Positions 35,852-47,271 of a stretch of DNA of 64,000 nucleotides are shown here, one piece after another. The DNA is from Corylus avellana. Lineage: Eukaryota > Streptophyta > Magnoliopsida > Fagales > Betulaceae. The stretch spans positions 20,907,584-20,971,583 of the forward strand of contig NC_081549.1 in assembly GCF_901000735.1 (NCBI RefSeq), given 5' to 3'. The notes below the pieces were generated by a model, which was given only the letters and a program-made list of their open reading frames with translations, ran no database searches and was not told where the DNA came from. How positions within the stretch are numbered: position 1 is the first letter of the stretch; every line of letters begins with the position of its first letter. The position numbers and the translations under genes are program-made.

Positions 35852-36405
35852 AAAACGAAAAATAAAAAATAAAAAAAAAAATAAAAAAAAATTTGACAGA
35901 CGCTTGGCTAACTCTCCTTGGCAGCCGAAAATTTCTACTCCTAAAAAATTAAATATAAACAAATACAACAGCAACAGCAATTAAACAATTGAACTACGAT
36001 TTGAACTACGATTTGGCAATCAATTACACAATTGAACTACGATTTGAACTACTTTAAATACAATAGCAACAGGCAGGCAATAAAAAATACCCAATAGCGC
36101 AAGAAAAAGTGGAATTTTATCAGGTTCAAAGGAATAAATACTCATCTCAACCAACTTACCTTTTTATAAGAGTATTTTATCTTATTAAAAAATATTTTAG
36201 ATTTATTCTTGTTCTTTTCTGCGTTTGGACACATTGACAATCGGACGATAATTAGAGAGTTACGTTGACTTCTCCCTAAAAATAATATATATATATATAG
36301 GATGCTATGAAATATTATGAAATATTTTTGCTTTAAAATTAAGTTCGACTAGTCAAGTTTCTAGGTTTCTTAAGAAAAAAAGTTTCAATGTTTGAGTGAG
36401 AGAAC

Positions 36406-37559
36406 CTGAGGCCTTGGGTGTGAGGCAGATAGTGAGAGCTACGTTGATTTTCATGGAGTTGATTAGCATCCCGTGGGAGGGGACAAAACATCTTGGAAGC
36501 AGAGGCCACAAAGACTCTAGAAACAGTAGTGATAAAACTCCCTTGTGGTTTAGCATATTTGTATGAACCTGAAATCAGGCATGAACAAAAGAGTTGATAC
36601 CAGGCCCACTACCATCAGTATTGCCGGGATTCCAAATTGGGCCCACCATGGCTGATATGAAAGTGCAGAAATAATAATGTTGAATATCAATAGATTAATC
36701 ATAGGGAACAACCGTGTGATCAATTTCTGGAAGAAGCGTCTAAGTTTCCCTGGCTTTTTACTTTCTATATCACCTTGATCACTTTCTGTTTGGATTGGCA
36801 TTTGTTGCTCTAGGAAAGAACTCTGACTAGATACCCAAATGACCATCTCTTTCCCTGGCTTTTTCCTGCGTCTAAGTTTCCTCGTCCTTTTCCTTTTTGG
36901 ATGATCTTGATCACTTTTTGTTTGGATTGGCAAAGGTTCTTCTGCAAAAGAACTCAAGAATATCTTCTTATGACCAGCTACCCCAATAGCTACGAAGAGT
37001 AATGATATATAGAAAATAACGATTTGGGTAGCACCAATGCAATTTGGTGTGTATGCAGCACAGTTGCCTGCAAATTTCGAAAGTACTGGTGGTGTTGACA
37101 TTGCCAAGAAGCCCAACCCCTGTAGTGAAACCAAACAATTAGCACTTCTTCTCTTATTTGTCAAAATCTGTATTAATTAATGATGCAAAAGAATAATTAG
37201 AGAAGAGTTGGAAAACTTACTAAGCTACAAGCAACACTGGAGAACAAGAGCATGCGATAGTCACTGATCACGAAAGCATCTGCAAGGGAGGACATGCATG
37301 TAGGCATTATGGTCTCTACACCCTTACACACATTTACAATTAAAGGAGTATGGGTTGTGTCAAGCCCCCAGACTATTGTTAAGTATGTCATTCTCAACCA
37401 CAAGGCGTACTTCGCTAGTGTACCAGCCAAGTCCAGAACTTGAATGTAGCAGGAACGAAGTACCTTAAAGACATAATGATAAATAAACAAATAAGATCTG
37501 AGGCGGCTTAATACACGGTATAGAGCCAACGGCGATGTGAACACTACTGGCGGAGACAT
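36406..37559 (-). pseudogene. NPF5-like transporter copy P2, exons 1-2 (broken)
   Basis: Exon 1 (37221-37559, from ATG) contains MTYLTIVWGLDTTHTPLIVN and ADAF, the start of the NRT1/PTR fold. Exon 2 (36406-37119) has LAMSTPPVLSKFAGNC and the TM4-6 region and ends ...HTQGLR before a gt donor. Compared with P3 and P4, exon 2 contains an internal duplication of about 43 residues in the cytosolic loop: two versions of SSF.E...PIQT.SDQ are followed by Lys/Arg-rich stretches. A 1-base insertion near 36565-36580 throws the last third out of frame; the correct frame resumes afterwards (QGSFITTVSRVFVASASK). Its last exon is 13.5 kb away at 22002-22889. Confidence 0.8.
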
Positions 37560-38330
37560 ATCCCAAAGCTAACCGTGTAGAGCTCGTTGTAGTTGGTACC
37601 CAAAGTAAAAATTCTTCTTTCTCCACTGCCTGATATGCTAGAACTAGCTAGTAGAGCATTCAGTAATTGGATGCCATGCTCGCAGAGAATAGCTTTAGGA
37701 TCTGATCTTCAAATGATGCTATGATCATTTTGGAAGTTAAGATCGAAATTACATCGACAAAATTAGGGAAAGGTCTGAACTCTAAAGCAGTATATATCAA
37801 ATGATTTATAATGATAGATCAAATGGTTCCTCCGATCCCTTAACGCGTTAGCAATTTTTTTTTCTTAACGCGTTTGCAACTTAATTATATTCGAAAGTCA
37901 GCCTTCTGGTTTCGGGAAGGTGGGAGGAGTACTTCGCTGGCCACTTTTTTAATGGGTTAGGTTGTCTTGATAACATAGTTTTATTGCTAGCTAAGTTTTT
38001 CCTTGCAGTCATCTAAATGTGAAATTTCATATATTTCTCCTTCCCCGTCCTGTAGCACCTAGCTAGAGAGAGATTGTTTCGAAGAATTCGTAGTGAAAAA
38101 AAGAATGAGAAGCTTAAAGAAATTTTGAGGAAGAGAAAAGTTTGGAGAAAGCCGAGAGAGGCGAATAGGGGTCATATGGAGTTAAGCAAAACAAGTAAGT
38201 ATTCTATACATATGTGTTTTCAGATGCATTTGTACGTAAACTTATCTCAAGAGTAATTAAAAGTATTTGCATGATTTTATGCAAGCAAGCTTATTAATTA
38301 ACAATTACAAGATATATTGCATGATTGTTT
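37560..38330. promoter_or_regulatory. 5' flank of P2 with a possible divergent first exon
   Basis: Similar to 18355-18900 and, in part, to 41690-41900 and 48770-48960. On the plus strand a short frame (38074-38256) passes through a Lys-rich stretch and a gtaagt at 38195. In the P1 copy the same block is preceded by a TATA box. Whether a divergent gene exists is unproven. Confidence 0.4.
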
Positions 38331-40635
38331 AGACAAAAAAATGACTATTAAAAGTAGAGGAGAATAACAATAAATGACTGTTAAAATATTTTTAAAAAAA
38401 ATATGAAAGATGACACTTAACACTTATTAAACCAGGTTGAAAAAGAAAAAAATCATTTTTTTCTTTTAAAAAAAAAAACTTAAAAAAAAAAGGACCAAAA
38501 ATAAATATTATTGCTTCAGACATTTTTTTTTTCATTTTTTTTTTTGTTTTTTATTTTTTATTTTTTTTAAATTACAAAAAAAGACAAAATAGTTGGGTTT
38601 CTATCATCCTTATTCTAACACTTTCTGTCCATTTTTCTTTTAAATAACTAACAAAAATGCATTGTACTTGTAGATACGCGCGAAGAAGATGGTGAATGGT
38701 GATAGGTTCTTTTGCAATCTGAAGAGAAAGTACAATAGTACCCCATAAAAAATAAATTAAAAAAAAAAAAAAAAAACCGAAAATATTAACTCTCCAATAA
38801 AATATTAAAAACCAATTAAAAAAAAAAAATGGGGGTTTACCCCCAAGCCAGCCAAAACTCACCATTTTGGATGGTGCCAAAATGGTGAATTCTGATCCTA
38901 CAAATTTCGACCGATATGGCATATCGTAAAATGCATTGTTTCAACTAATCTGATGACAATTATACAATTTTGAAGATAGAAATTTTATTGGTATTTTGAT
39001 TGACCCAGTGAGTAAATATTCGAATTTTTTTTTTTTTTGACTTTTTTAGTTTTGGCGGGTTGACTAAGAAACTAATAATATATTTAACCTAATTATAAAT
39101 ATCAATTTAATAGATTGAATTAAAACTTTTTTTAAAAAAAATTATCTGTCTCTAATTAAAAAGTAAATGCTATATATCACATTTTTATTTTACTTTTATG
39201 AGGCACTCTCATCAACTCTTAGATTTATTTTATTTTATTGTTTTAAATAAGAGTTAAACCAAAGGGGTAATTGACAATACCACAACAAGTGAAGTGATCA
39301 GGATCTAAGATATTATTTATGTTGATCGTATGATGAGCCCCTTTTTCTGGAAAAAAAAAATGGTATTCTATTTAACGAGGTACCCCCAAAAAAAAACGTG
39401 TGATTTTTAGCATTTCTTTTAATTAAATAGTCATAGTTCAAGCTTTTGTGTTATGTATTTTGTATGCTGAGCGCTTTTTTTTCTTTTTTTTTTTCACAAA
39501 AAAAAAAAAAAACAAAAACAAAANNNNNNNNNNNNNNNNNNNNNNNNNNNNNNNNNNNNNNNNNNNNNNNNNNNNNNNNNNNNNNNNNNNNNNNNNNNNN
39601 NNNNNNNNNNNNNNNNNNNNNNNAAAAAGAAAAAAAAAACCAATGGGTGAATAAATACAAAAAAAAAAAAAAAAGAATAAATAAATAATTATTCAATGTA
39701 GTTGGCCTAAATTACAAATCGTTTCATGTCATATAAAAGTAAAATCAAAGGTTTTTTAGATATTCCAAAATTTTTTTAAAAAAAAACATAAAAAAAAAAA
39801 AATTTAATCCCTAAAGTCAAATTCTGTTAAAAAATGTGACGAATTTTGTTAAATGTGGCGTCAACGCCAATAAAAATGGTGATACATGTTATTCTTAATA
39901 AAAAAAATATATATTAAACTAAAAAAAAAAAAAAAAAGCCCCTTTCCTTTTTTTTTTTTCTTAAAAAAAATTAAATTTTTTAGTTATTTATTTTAGTTTT
40001 TAAAAGAATAAGGGTATGATTGGAATATAAAAAAATATGTGGACTTTTTGACATACTTTGATAGTTTGATGTGCTACTTTAACACATTTTGAATATCGTG
40101 AGACTCTTTAAAAAACAATTGTTAATTTGAGAGATTTTTTTTATATTTTTTCCTTTTTTTAAGAGGGATGATAGAAACCCAACTATTTTGCCCAACAAAT
40201 GTCCAATTTTTGCCTTCTTTTGTAATTTTTTTTCTTTAAAAAAAAAAACAAAAAGGAAAAAAAAATGTCTGAAGCAATAAATCTATTTTTTATCCTTTTT
40301 TTTTTTTTTTGGGGTATTTTTTAAAAAAGAAAAAATGGTATTTTTCTTTGTAATAATGAATTTTTGTTAAAAAAAAAATGACATTATAATGAAGAAAATG
40401 CTTCAAACATTTTTTTCATTTTTCATTTTTTTTTTAAATTATCAAAAAAGGCAAAAGTTAACATTTGTTACGCAAAATAGTTAATGGGCGTTTAACATTT
40501 TCCGATTTAAAATACCAACTCCGATCCTTAAAGTTAGTCAAATTAAAAAAAATCAATCTATATATATATATATATGTTCTGAAACATTTTCGCAATGCGT
40601 TCAACGGATCAAGTTTCTAGGTTGAGATACAGAAC
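38331..40635. other. Region 3' of P3, homopolymer- and foldback-rich
   Basis: No last exon for P3 is present here. Bases 38490-38620 and 40165-40300 are inverted copies of each other ('tagttgggtttctatcatcc' and its complement). 38590-38830 is also inverted relative to 47320-47545 in the P4 intron. A 100-N gap lies at 39524-39623. 40500-40600 matches the start of P4 intron 2 at 47530-47640. The foldback element may have replaced the rest of the gene. Confidence 0.55.
39524..39623. other. Assembly gap (100 N)
   Basis: Lies in poly-A between the inverted arms at 38.5 and 40.2 kb. Confidence 0.99.
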
Positions 40636-41597
40636 CTGAGGCCCTGGGTGTGAGGCACACATTCAGAACTATGTCGATTTTCATGGAGTTGATTAGGATC
40701 CCGTTGGAGGCGACAAAACATCTTGGAAGCAGAAGCTACAAAGACTCTAGAAACAGTGGTGAGAGAACTTCCCTGTGGTTCGGCATATACGTACGAGTCC
40801 GAGCCACTCATGAACAAAAGAGTTGCCACTACCATCCCTGTTGCTGGTATTCCAAATTGGATAGACCATGGCGCCATAGATGAAAGCATAAAGCCGAGTA
40901 AACTCGTAAATATGAAGGATATGAGTCCTGTGTAAAGCCATTTATATTTCTCTCGTCTTTTCCTTGCTAGATGAACTCGATCACTTTTTGTTTGGACTGG
41001 CTTTTGTTGCTCTAGGAAACAAATCAAGGATACCGCATGACCAGATACTCCTCTTGCTATGAAGAGCAATGATAGATAGAACAGAATGATTTGACTTGTA
41101 TTCCCCCACAGTTGCCTGCAAATTTAGAAAGTACTGGTGGTGTTGACATGGCCAAGAAGATCATCCCCTGCAGTGAAACCAAATAATTAGCACAATGTCA
41201 AAACCTGTATAGTGTAAAAGATCAATGAGCGAAGATTTGAAAACTCACCAAGCTATAAGCATGACTGGAGAACAAAAGCATGCAATAGTTACCCATGAAA
41301 GCATCTGCAATGAAGGCCATGCCTATAGGCATTAAGGTCTCTACACCATTACACACATTTACAATTACAGCAGCATGGGTTGTGTCAAGCCCCCAAACAT
41401 CTGTTAAGTATGTCATTCTCGACCACAAGGCGTACTCCGCTAACCTACCAGCCCATTCCAGAACTGCAACGGACCAGGAACAAAGTCCCTCATGGATAAA
41501 CGGATAAAAAAACCAATTAATAAGATCTCAGGTGGCTTAATACATGTGATAGAGCCCCTGCCAACGGTAATCTGAATGGTACCGGCGGCCCGGGCAT
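40636..41597 (-). pseudogene. NPF5-like transporter copy P3, exons 1-2 only (broken)
   Basis: Exon 1 (41249-41597) and exon 2 (40636-41167) align with P4 along their whole length, with the same splice sites (gtgagt donor, ctgcag acceptor). Exon 1 has a 4-base insertion near 41518 (ATTAATTGG against ATTGG in P4) that creates a stop after SHLRSY. Exon 2 has an extra G and a deletion of about 20 bases near 41098-41108, removing NCIGGVQ and shifting the frame. The last exon (TM7-12) is absent from the following 2 kb. Upstream of the ATG the frame stays open for a further 79 codons, which may be leader or an older N-terminus. Confidence 0.8.
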
Positions 41598-42400
41598 ATC
41601 CCAAAGTAAAAAAAATTCTTGGTTTGCCACAGCCTGATGAGCTAAAACTAGTAGAGTATTCAGAAATTTATATAAGGAATCTCTTAAAATGCTATGATCA
41701 TTTTGGAAGTTGAGATCCAAATTACTTCCACAGAAGCGAGGAAACGTCTGAAGCATTATAGAGACTGCAGGTTTCTTGGAGAGAAAGCTATAGGGAAATT
41801 GAAAAGAAAAATGATAGAAAATGGTTCCTGCCATCCCAGAAAGAAGTGAAGAACTTTCCCTTACCGCGTTTGCAATTTTGTTTTTCTTACAGCTTATTGA
41901 AATTTAGATCAGAATGACGCCTTTCTGCTGCTTTCGGGGAAGAAGTGATTCCTTTGCCACTCAATTTCATACCCAGAATCCAAAATACTCTTAGCCTAAT
42001 TCATCGAGAAAAAAAAAAAAAATCTCTTAGCCTATGCCTCATGACTGGCGGGAAATGCCTCGGAGTTTCATGAACACGCTTTTAAGACGACCTTGGTCCT
42101 GGAAAGAGGTGAAGAACCTCCCCTTAATTGCTCGGAAATTAAGACGCCTTTCTGGTTTCGGGGAAGGAAGGAGGAGGAAGCAGGGCGGTTTCCTCTGCCA
42201 CTATCATAGGCAGAAACCAATTCTCTTAGCCTATGCTGATCACATGATTGGAAGGAAGTAGTGACACGGCTTTGGGCCTTAATTGAGGAATCCTAAAAAG
42301 AGCTGGAAAAATGAAAGCTGAAACAAAAATAGAAAATTAGAGATAATGGAATATAAGATAGTGAATTAAGTATATATATTGACATGAATTCCAAGAGGAT
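41598..42400. promoter_or_regulatory. 5' flank of P3
   Basis: Nearly collinear with the P4 flank at 48674-49520, with small indels. No separate gene is seen. Its use as a promoter is inferred from position. Confidence 0.4.
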
Positions 42401-42409
42401 AAAACAACG

Positions 42410-42522
42410 TATTTGTCCCCAAGATGTAGCTCAATTGGCTAGGACCACGCCTAATGAAGCGGAGGTCACTAGTTCGAATCCTCCTCCCCCTCATGTGCAA
42501 ACATGTCAAAAAAAAAAAAAAA
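42410..42522 (+). mobile_element. tRNA-derived SINE with empty paralogous site
   Basis: The head resembles a tRNA: 'tagctcaattggct' (A box) and 'agttcgaatcc' (B box), then a short body and an A tract. The 9-bp duplication AAAACAACG flanks it (42401-42409 and 42523-42531). The same site in the P4 flank (49525-49533) has a single AAAACAACG and no insert, so the element arrived after the P3/P4 duplication. Confidence 0.92.
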
Positions 42523-42996
42523 AAAACAACGGATTTCAGCACAAACACGACTTGCAGGCAGGTGACCACGACATGCGCATCAAAGAGAGCTTTGCGGATT
42601 ATGGTCATATGCACAGTTCTAATACTCGTAGGCTCGTAGCAAAAATTATGTTCGATTTAGTGCCGTGTCAATCTATGTCATGCCACGTGGCATTTGTAAG
42701 TAAACTTATCTCAAGACTCCAAGAGTAGATAAAAGCTATTTGCACAATTTTAATATGTAAGCAAGCTTATTCATTAACAATTAATAATTTTGCTGCATGA
42801 TTTGTGTAAGTCATGAATACCTAATTATAATATTAATTGTATTTTTGGCAACCCCTATATACTATCATGTTAGATATGTTTTCACAGGCAAGTAAACATT
42901 CCTACTAAATATGTTTTTAACATGTAAATATATCTCTTTACCGGATATGATAAGTAAATATGTGTGATAAGTAAATATGTTTTTTACATGTAAATA

Positions 42997-43033
<37 letters not shown>

Positions 43034-43124
43034 TTGATTGCCCATTAATCACTATTGTTTGTTCCTTGTGCGGCTTGTGCCTATATTCAATTATTCATCT
43101 AATTTTTATGTTTGATGCTCGAAG

Positions 43125-43216
43125 GTTGAAACAGCATCTATGCGACAAGATATAATTAGCATGTATGATCAAATTGGTGATATTTTGCTAAAAATAGATG
43201 CGGGAAGGAATTGCAG
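43125..43216 (+). CDS. Possible isolated exon, unrecognised
   Basis: Between a T-rich tract ending 'gaag' and a good donor 'cag|gtacct' lies a 92-base frame, open throughout, encoding VETASMRQDIISMYDQIGD and about 11 more residues. Codon use looks coding. The family is not recognised and no neighbouring exon could be joined confidently. It may belong to the divergent unit suggested by the 38.0-kb leader. Confidence 0.25.
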
Positions 43217-44349
43217 GTACCTTTCACTACTTAAATACATGCATGTTTTGGTCATGTAGCAATTATTTTCACGACAAGCATTATCCTAATTCATGAGTTT
43301 CGCGTGAAGTATTAAAGGTTGTCACTCTATCGCTCAGCTTGAAGCTTGGTGGCCTCAAGCCAACCTGGAAGGCTATGTTTGGCCTAAAAGCATGTATGTT
43401 TTATGCATCTGCAAGTGGCCAGTAATAAGCATTTCTTTGTCGCCAAATGTAGTAAACAGCTAGCTAGCTGCTCCCCAAGTAATAAGCTTACTCATAAAAG
43501 CTTTCAAGCCCCTTATTGCACCAATCGGTCTCCTGTAAATAGACATTTTTTCATAGTCAACCAAATTACAAAAGCATACATATATATATAGGAATTGCAC
43601 AAGAAAACCAAATAACCTTACACCAATCCACTTTTGGCTTCTTAGTTATCCATTCTTCTTTGTTGCGCTTATATTATTATGGGCATATGAAGCGAGAATA
43701 TAACTAATTAACTAAAGCAATTTAAGCAAAAATGAGGAGCTATTAATTAGAAATACGTCAACAAAAATGAGAGAAATTCTGATATCTTAAAAACCAATAA
43801 GCAAGAATCGAGAGCAATTAAGAGCGTGCAATAGAGGCCTAATAGAGACATGTTATTCTTTCGATTTCCTATTCATGTCACATCCATCTCTTTTTTAAAT
43901 TTACTATTGGATATGTAGAATCTAAATGTACGTGTCCTACCAATTTAATGATAGAATATTTGAACAAAATATGAATGAAGATGGCCGGATGAGAGACAAA
44001 AAAAAAAAAAAAAAAACATTTCTCTTAAGGAGGATATACGAGTAAACAAATTAACAAAAACTATCAAATAATTCAATGCAAAGGACTGGGAAGATCCAAA
44101 TAATTCAACACTCAAAATGAGATCTCAAGCGTGTGATTTCTCAGGAACTGAAGGCTTTGGGTACGTATCCAGAATAGCTCAACCAACAAAGGCCATCAGT
44201 CCCAAGCATTGAGCTCAAGCTTAATTAATTTGAGCTTTTGAAACTTCCAGTACTTTTCAAATTTTACTCCCTAAAAATGATTTCCAAAGGGGCCAACAAT
44301 TAATGAAGTATACAAACCCGAAAGGCAACTATGTTACAAAATAAACTGA

Positions 44350-44369
44350 NNNNNNNNNNNNNNNNNNNN
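44350..44369. other. Assembly gap (20 N)
   Basis: Lies in the NPF 3' flank just beyond P4. Confidence 0.99.
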
Positions 44370-45544
44370 TAAATCTATGGTGACTAAAATTGAGATAAAT
44401 AACATTTTCGGATGTCAAATAGAAAGTCATATATCAAATGATAGGTACTGCATAATGATTATAAAAATGTACAATAACATATTATCCTACAAACACCCAA
44501 TATTAAAACCACATTGTGCTACAGGTTCTACAAGTTATAATGTTATTGCAAGTTCAAAGCATAATCAAGACCATCTAGCTAGAACATATAATATGGAAAT
44601 ATAAAAAGCAATCATAATTTATGATTTAAAGAAATAGAATTACTTTTCCTGTACCGAGGCCGCAACAACATTGCATATCATCATTTTAAGTTTGTGCAGA
44701 TGATTGAGACTCTGGTGTTCTAATCTCTTCAATTGCCGAGTGTTGATAGTTGTACCAAATTGCCACCAAGATGGAGAAGACAAAAGTTATGAAACTCAAA
44801 ACTGTCAGTGTCCAATAGTAGTTATCCAAACGACTTTTGTCCGATGTCTTCTGAAACCAACTTGGTTTAACCTTATCCACTATACAAACTAAAACGACAC
44901 CACCCCAAATTCCAATTCCAAATACACTATCGCTGAAAATTTGCAAGTAGGAGCTTATTGAGTCAGGAACTTCACCGTTAAAGAAACAAGCAATGCTAAA
45001 ACCAGAGATTTTATCACGGTCAACAAGAATGTTATGAGAGATTCCATCAAGGGCACCAAGAAGGAGAAACTGTGGAAGAAGCCAGAACATGCTCATTGGA
45101 ATTTTCTCATTAGGTTTGTCAGTTAGCCCATGACTTTTGATCACATCTAGCCTTCTTGTCTCCACTATTGCAGCCGTCATACAACATAATATAGAAAATA
45201 TCATTGCAACTATGTTTCCAACTGGAGCTGCACATTTTCTTGATCCCTTTTCAATTAATTTCTTAGTGACTGTGGCAAACATTAGTTCTGCAATTTTCTA
45301 AAAGATTAGCAGCAAAAAAGAAAGGGAATTTTGATCCAAATTGTTTGCTTGGTCTAAAAAAAAAGTGTCTCCGGCAGATGACACAAGACCACACATGATA
45401 AAGATCATCCACAAAGGTATCATGCGTATAAAGATTTTTGTTTCCTCTACTTCTATTACACTGCAAAGTTTCCATCTATTTTGTTCTTGCTGCTCTAAAT
45501 TTTCAATTTTGGTTGAGACTACAATGGCAGCCTTGTCAAGACAC

Positions 45545-46826
45545 CTGCATTACAAAGTTATGTTTCAAAAATCATTGTATATATGCAATATGCCTAGCTA
45601 CAACTTGATAATAAATTTTGGCCTAAATTATTAAATTGATTCTTGGGGTTTGAATTTGTATCAAAATTTGATCCATAATAAGCTAGGGTTATCTCTTTTC
45701 ACATAGATCGACGGGGACACACACCAAGACAAAGGCAAAGTAATGCCACGATCTTAGAGCATTCTTATCAAGCTCTTAAAATTTCTCTTGATTTAACTTT
45801 GAAAATGTACTTTTTTTTATTTATTTAACTAGCTACTTTTTAAAACTATCAAATATCAAACTCTCTAAATATTTTTCTACTTTAACTAAATATTATTTTT
45901 TATTAATAAATGTAATTGTCATGAAACTCACTCACTTTGATTCAATGTGATAGATTTACCAAAATGCCAACCCAACAACCAAAATAATATTAAAAAATAA
46001 ATAGCTTTTGCATTTCGTGTCTTTATATTTGGAAAGGAGTTAAAGCAAATGTTAAGTTTAACTTTGGAGGGGGATGACCACAAGGTCAACAAGAAGCACA
46101 GTTGGTGCTGGACCAATGCAAATTCCCACTTCGCAGTAGGTCGTTAAACATTGGGTCAAAAAAAATTCTCATTTCTCATAAAACTTTAGTCTTTATAAAA
46201 CGTATATTTATATTTCATCTCTCTTAAAACTTTGGGTTAATGCACTTTTGGTCTCTGAATTTTAATTATTAGTATTATTATTATAATTTTTCTATTTAAT
46301 TTGGTTTCATTTTATATCATAAGTGGTACTTCTCTTATGAATAAATACAAAAATTGTACTTTTGTTCATGAAGCTAACGGAATTCCACGTTAAACTAATC
46401 AAAACCTGCCAAGTGTCATGTGTCTTAACAAAAAAATTAAAAAGCTTTTAAAATGAATAAAAACAGAAAATATTAAAATACAATAAAAAAAACTAAAACC
46501 TAAGAAAAAAAATCAATAAATAAATAAAAGACGGCTCAAGCCACCCCATTGAGCCAGTGGGGGTGGCCACCGTAGGCCAAAAGGGGTGGTCGAGCCAACC
46601 CCAGCCAAGGCCCTTGGGGATAACTGACCATTCCCATTGGCTCAAGGGAGTGGCTCGAGCCACCTTGAACTTTTAAGTGTTAATTAAATAATTAAATTTA
46701 CCGCTTCTTATATGTTTGAGCTTTTGAAATAAGTGGTGATTGAACATAGTATTAGAGCAAAAAATCATGAGATAAGTGGTGATTGAACATTGACTCCGTC
46801 AATTCACTCACCATTATTTAAATTAA
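45545..46826 (-). other. P4 intron 2, proximal part
   Basis: Noncoding. 45560-45770 aligns with the P2 intron beside the CACTA element. 46540-46680 carries the GC-rich 'ggtggcc/gagccacc' repeat type also seen at 16.3 kb. Confidence 0.6.
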
Positions 46827-47271
46827 GGGTTAAATACCAAATATCCCATGGGTTTCGTTTCTTTTTTTTTTTTTTTCCCCCTAGGGTTTGATTTTTATCA
46901 CAGGAAGTCCATATACCTGGTTTTGATAATAGACCAAATTAGTCAATATTCCGTTAGTTGACTTAACGGAAGTCCACGTTGACCAATTAAATGTTGACAC
47001 GTGGCACCAAATTAATTTTTAAAAATAAAAAAATAAAAAAATGTATTTTATTTAAAAAAAAAAAAAAAAATTTAAATAATAATAATAATAATTTAAGTAT
47101 GTGCCACGTGTCAACATTTGATTGGTCCACGTGAACTTCCGTTAAGTTAACTAACAGAACGACTAATTTGATCTATTATTAAAACCACATGGATCTCCAG
47201 TGATAAAAATCAAACCATAGAGAAAAAAAAATAAAGAAATGAAATTCCAAGAAAATATTTATTATTTAACC
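46827..47271. mobile_element. MULE-type MITE, 445 bp, 10-bp target duplication
   Basis: Starts GGGTTAAATA and ends TATTTAACC, with inverted arms of about 200 bases that share 'tgttgacacgtggca', 'acttaacggaagt' and 'gatttttatcac'. It is flanked by TTTAAATTAA on both sides (46817-46826 and 47272-47281). A 9-10 bp duplication and long arms fit Mutator-like MITEs. The arms would form a long imperfect hairpin if the intron is transcribed. Confidence 0.85.

Larger units (their letters stand above)
42532..44685. other. Noncoding stretch between P3 flank and P4
   Basis: 42600-42960 continues the similarity to the P4 flank and contains the empty Helitron site at 42947/42948. A CT microsatellite lies at about 42998-43029. 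43515-43585 and 44370-44460 match the NPF 3' flanks at 15 kb. A 20-N gap is at 44350-44369. A possible plus-strand exon at 43125-43216 is listed separately. Confidence 0.6.

Noticed and set aside
42427..42490. Possible tRNA gene with A and B boxes
   Set aside because: It does not fold into a full cloverleaf by eye, is followed by a body and A tract, and has a target duplication and an empty paralogous site, so it is a SINE head.
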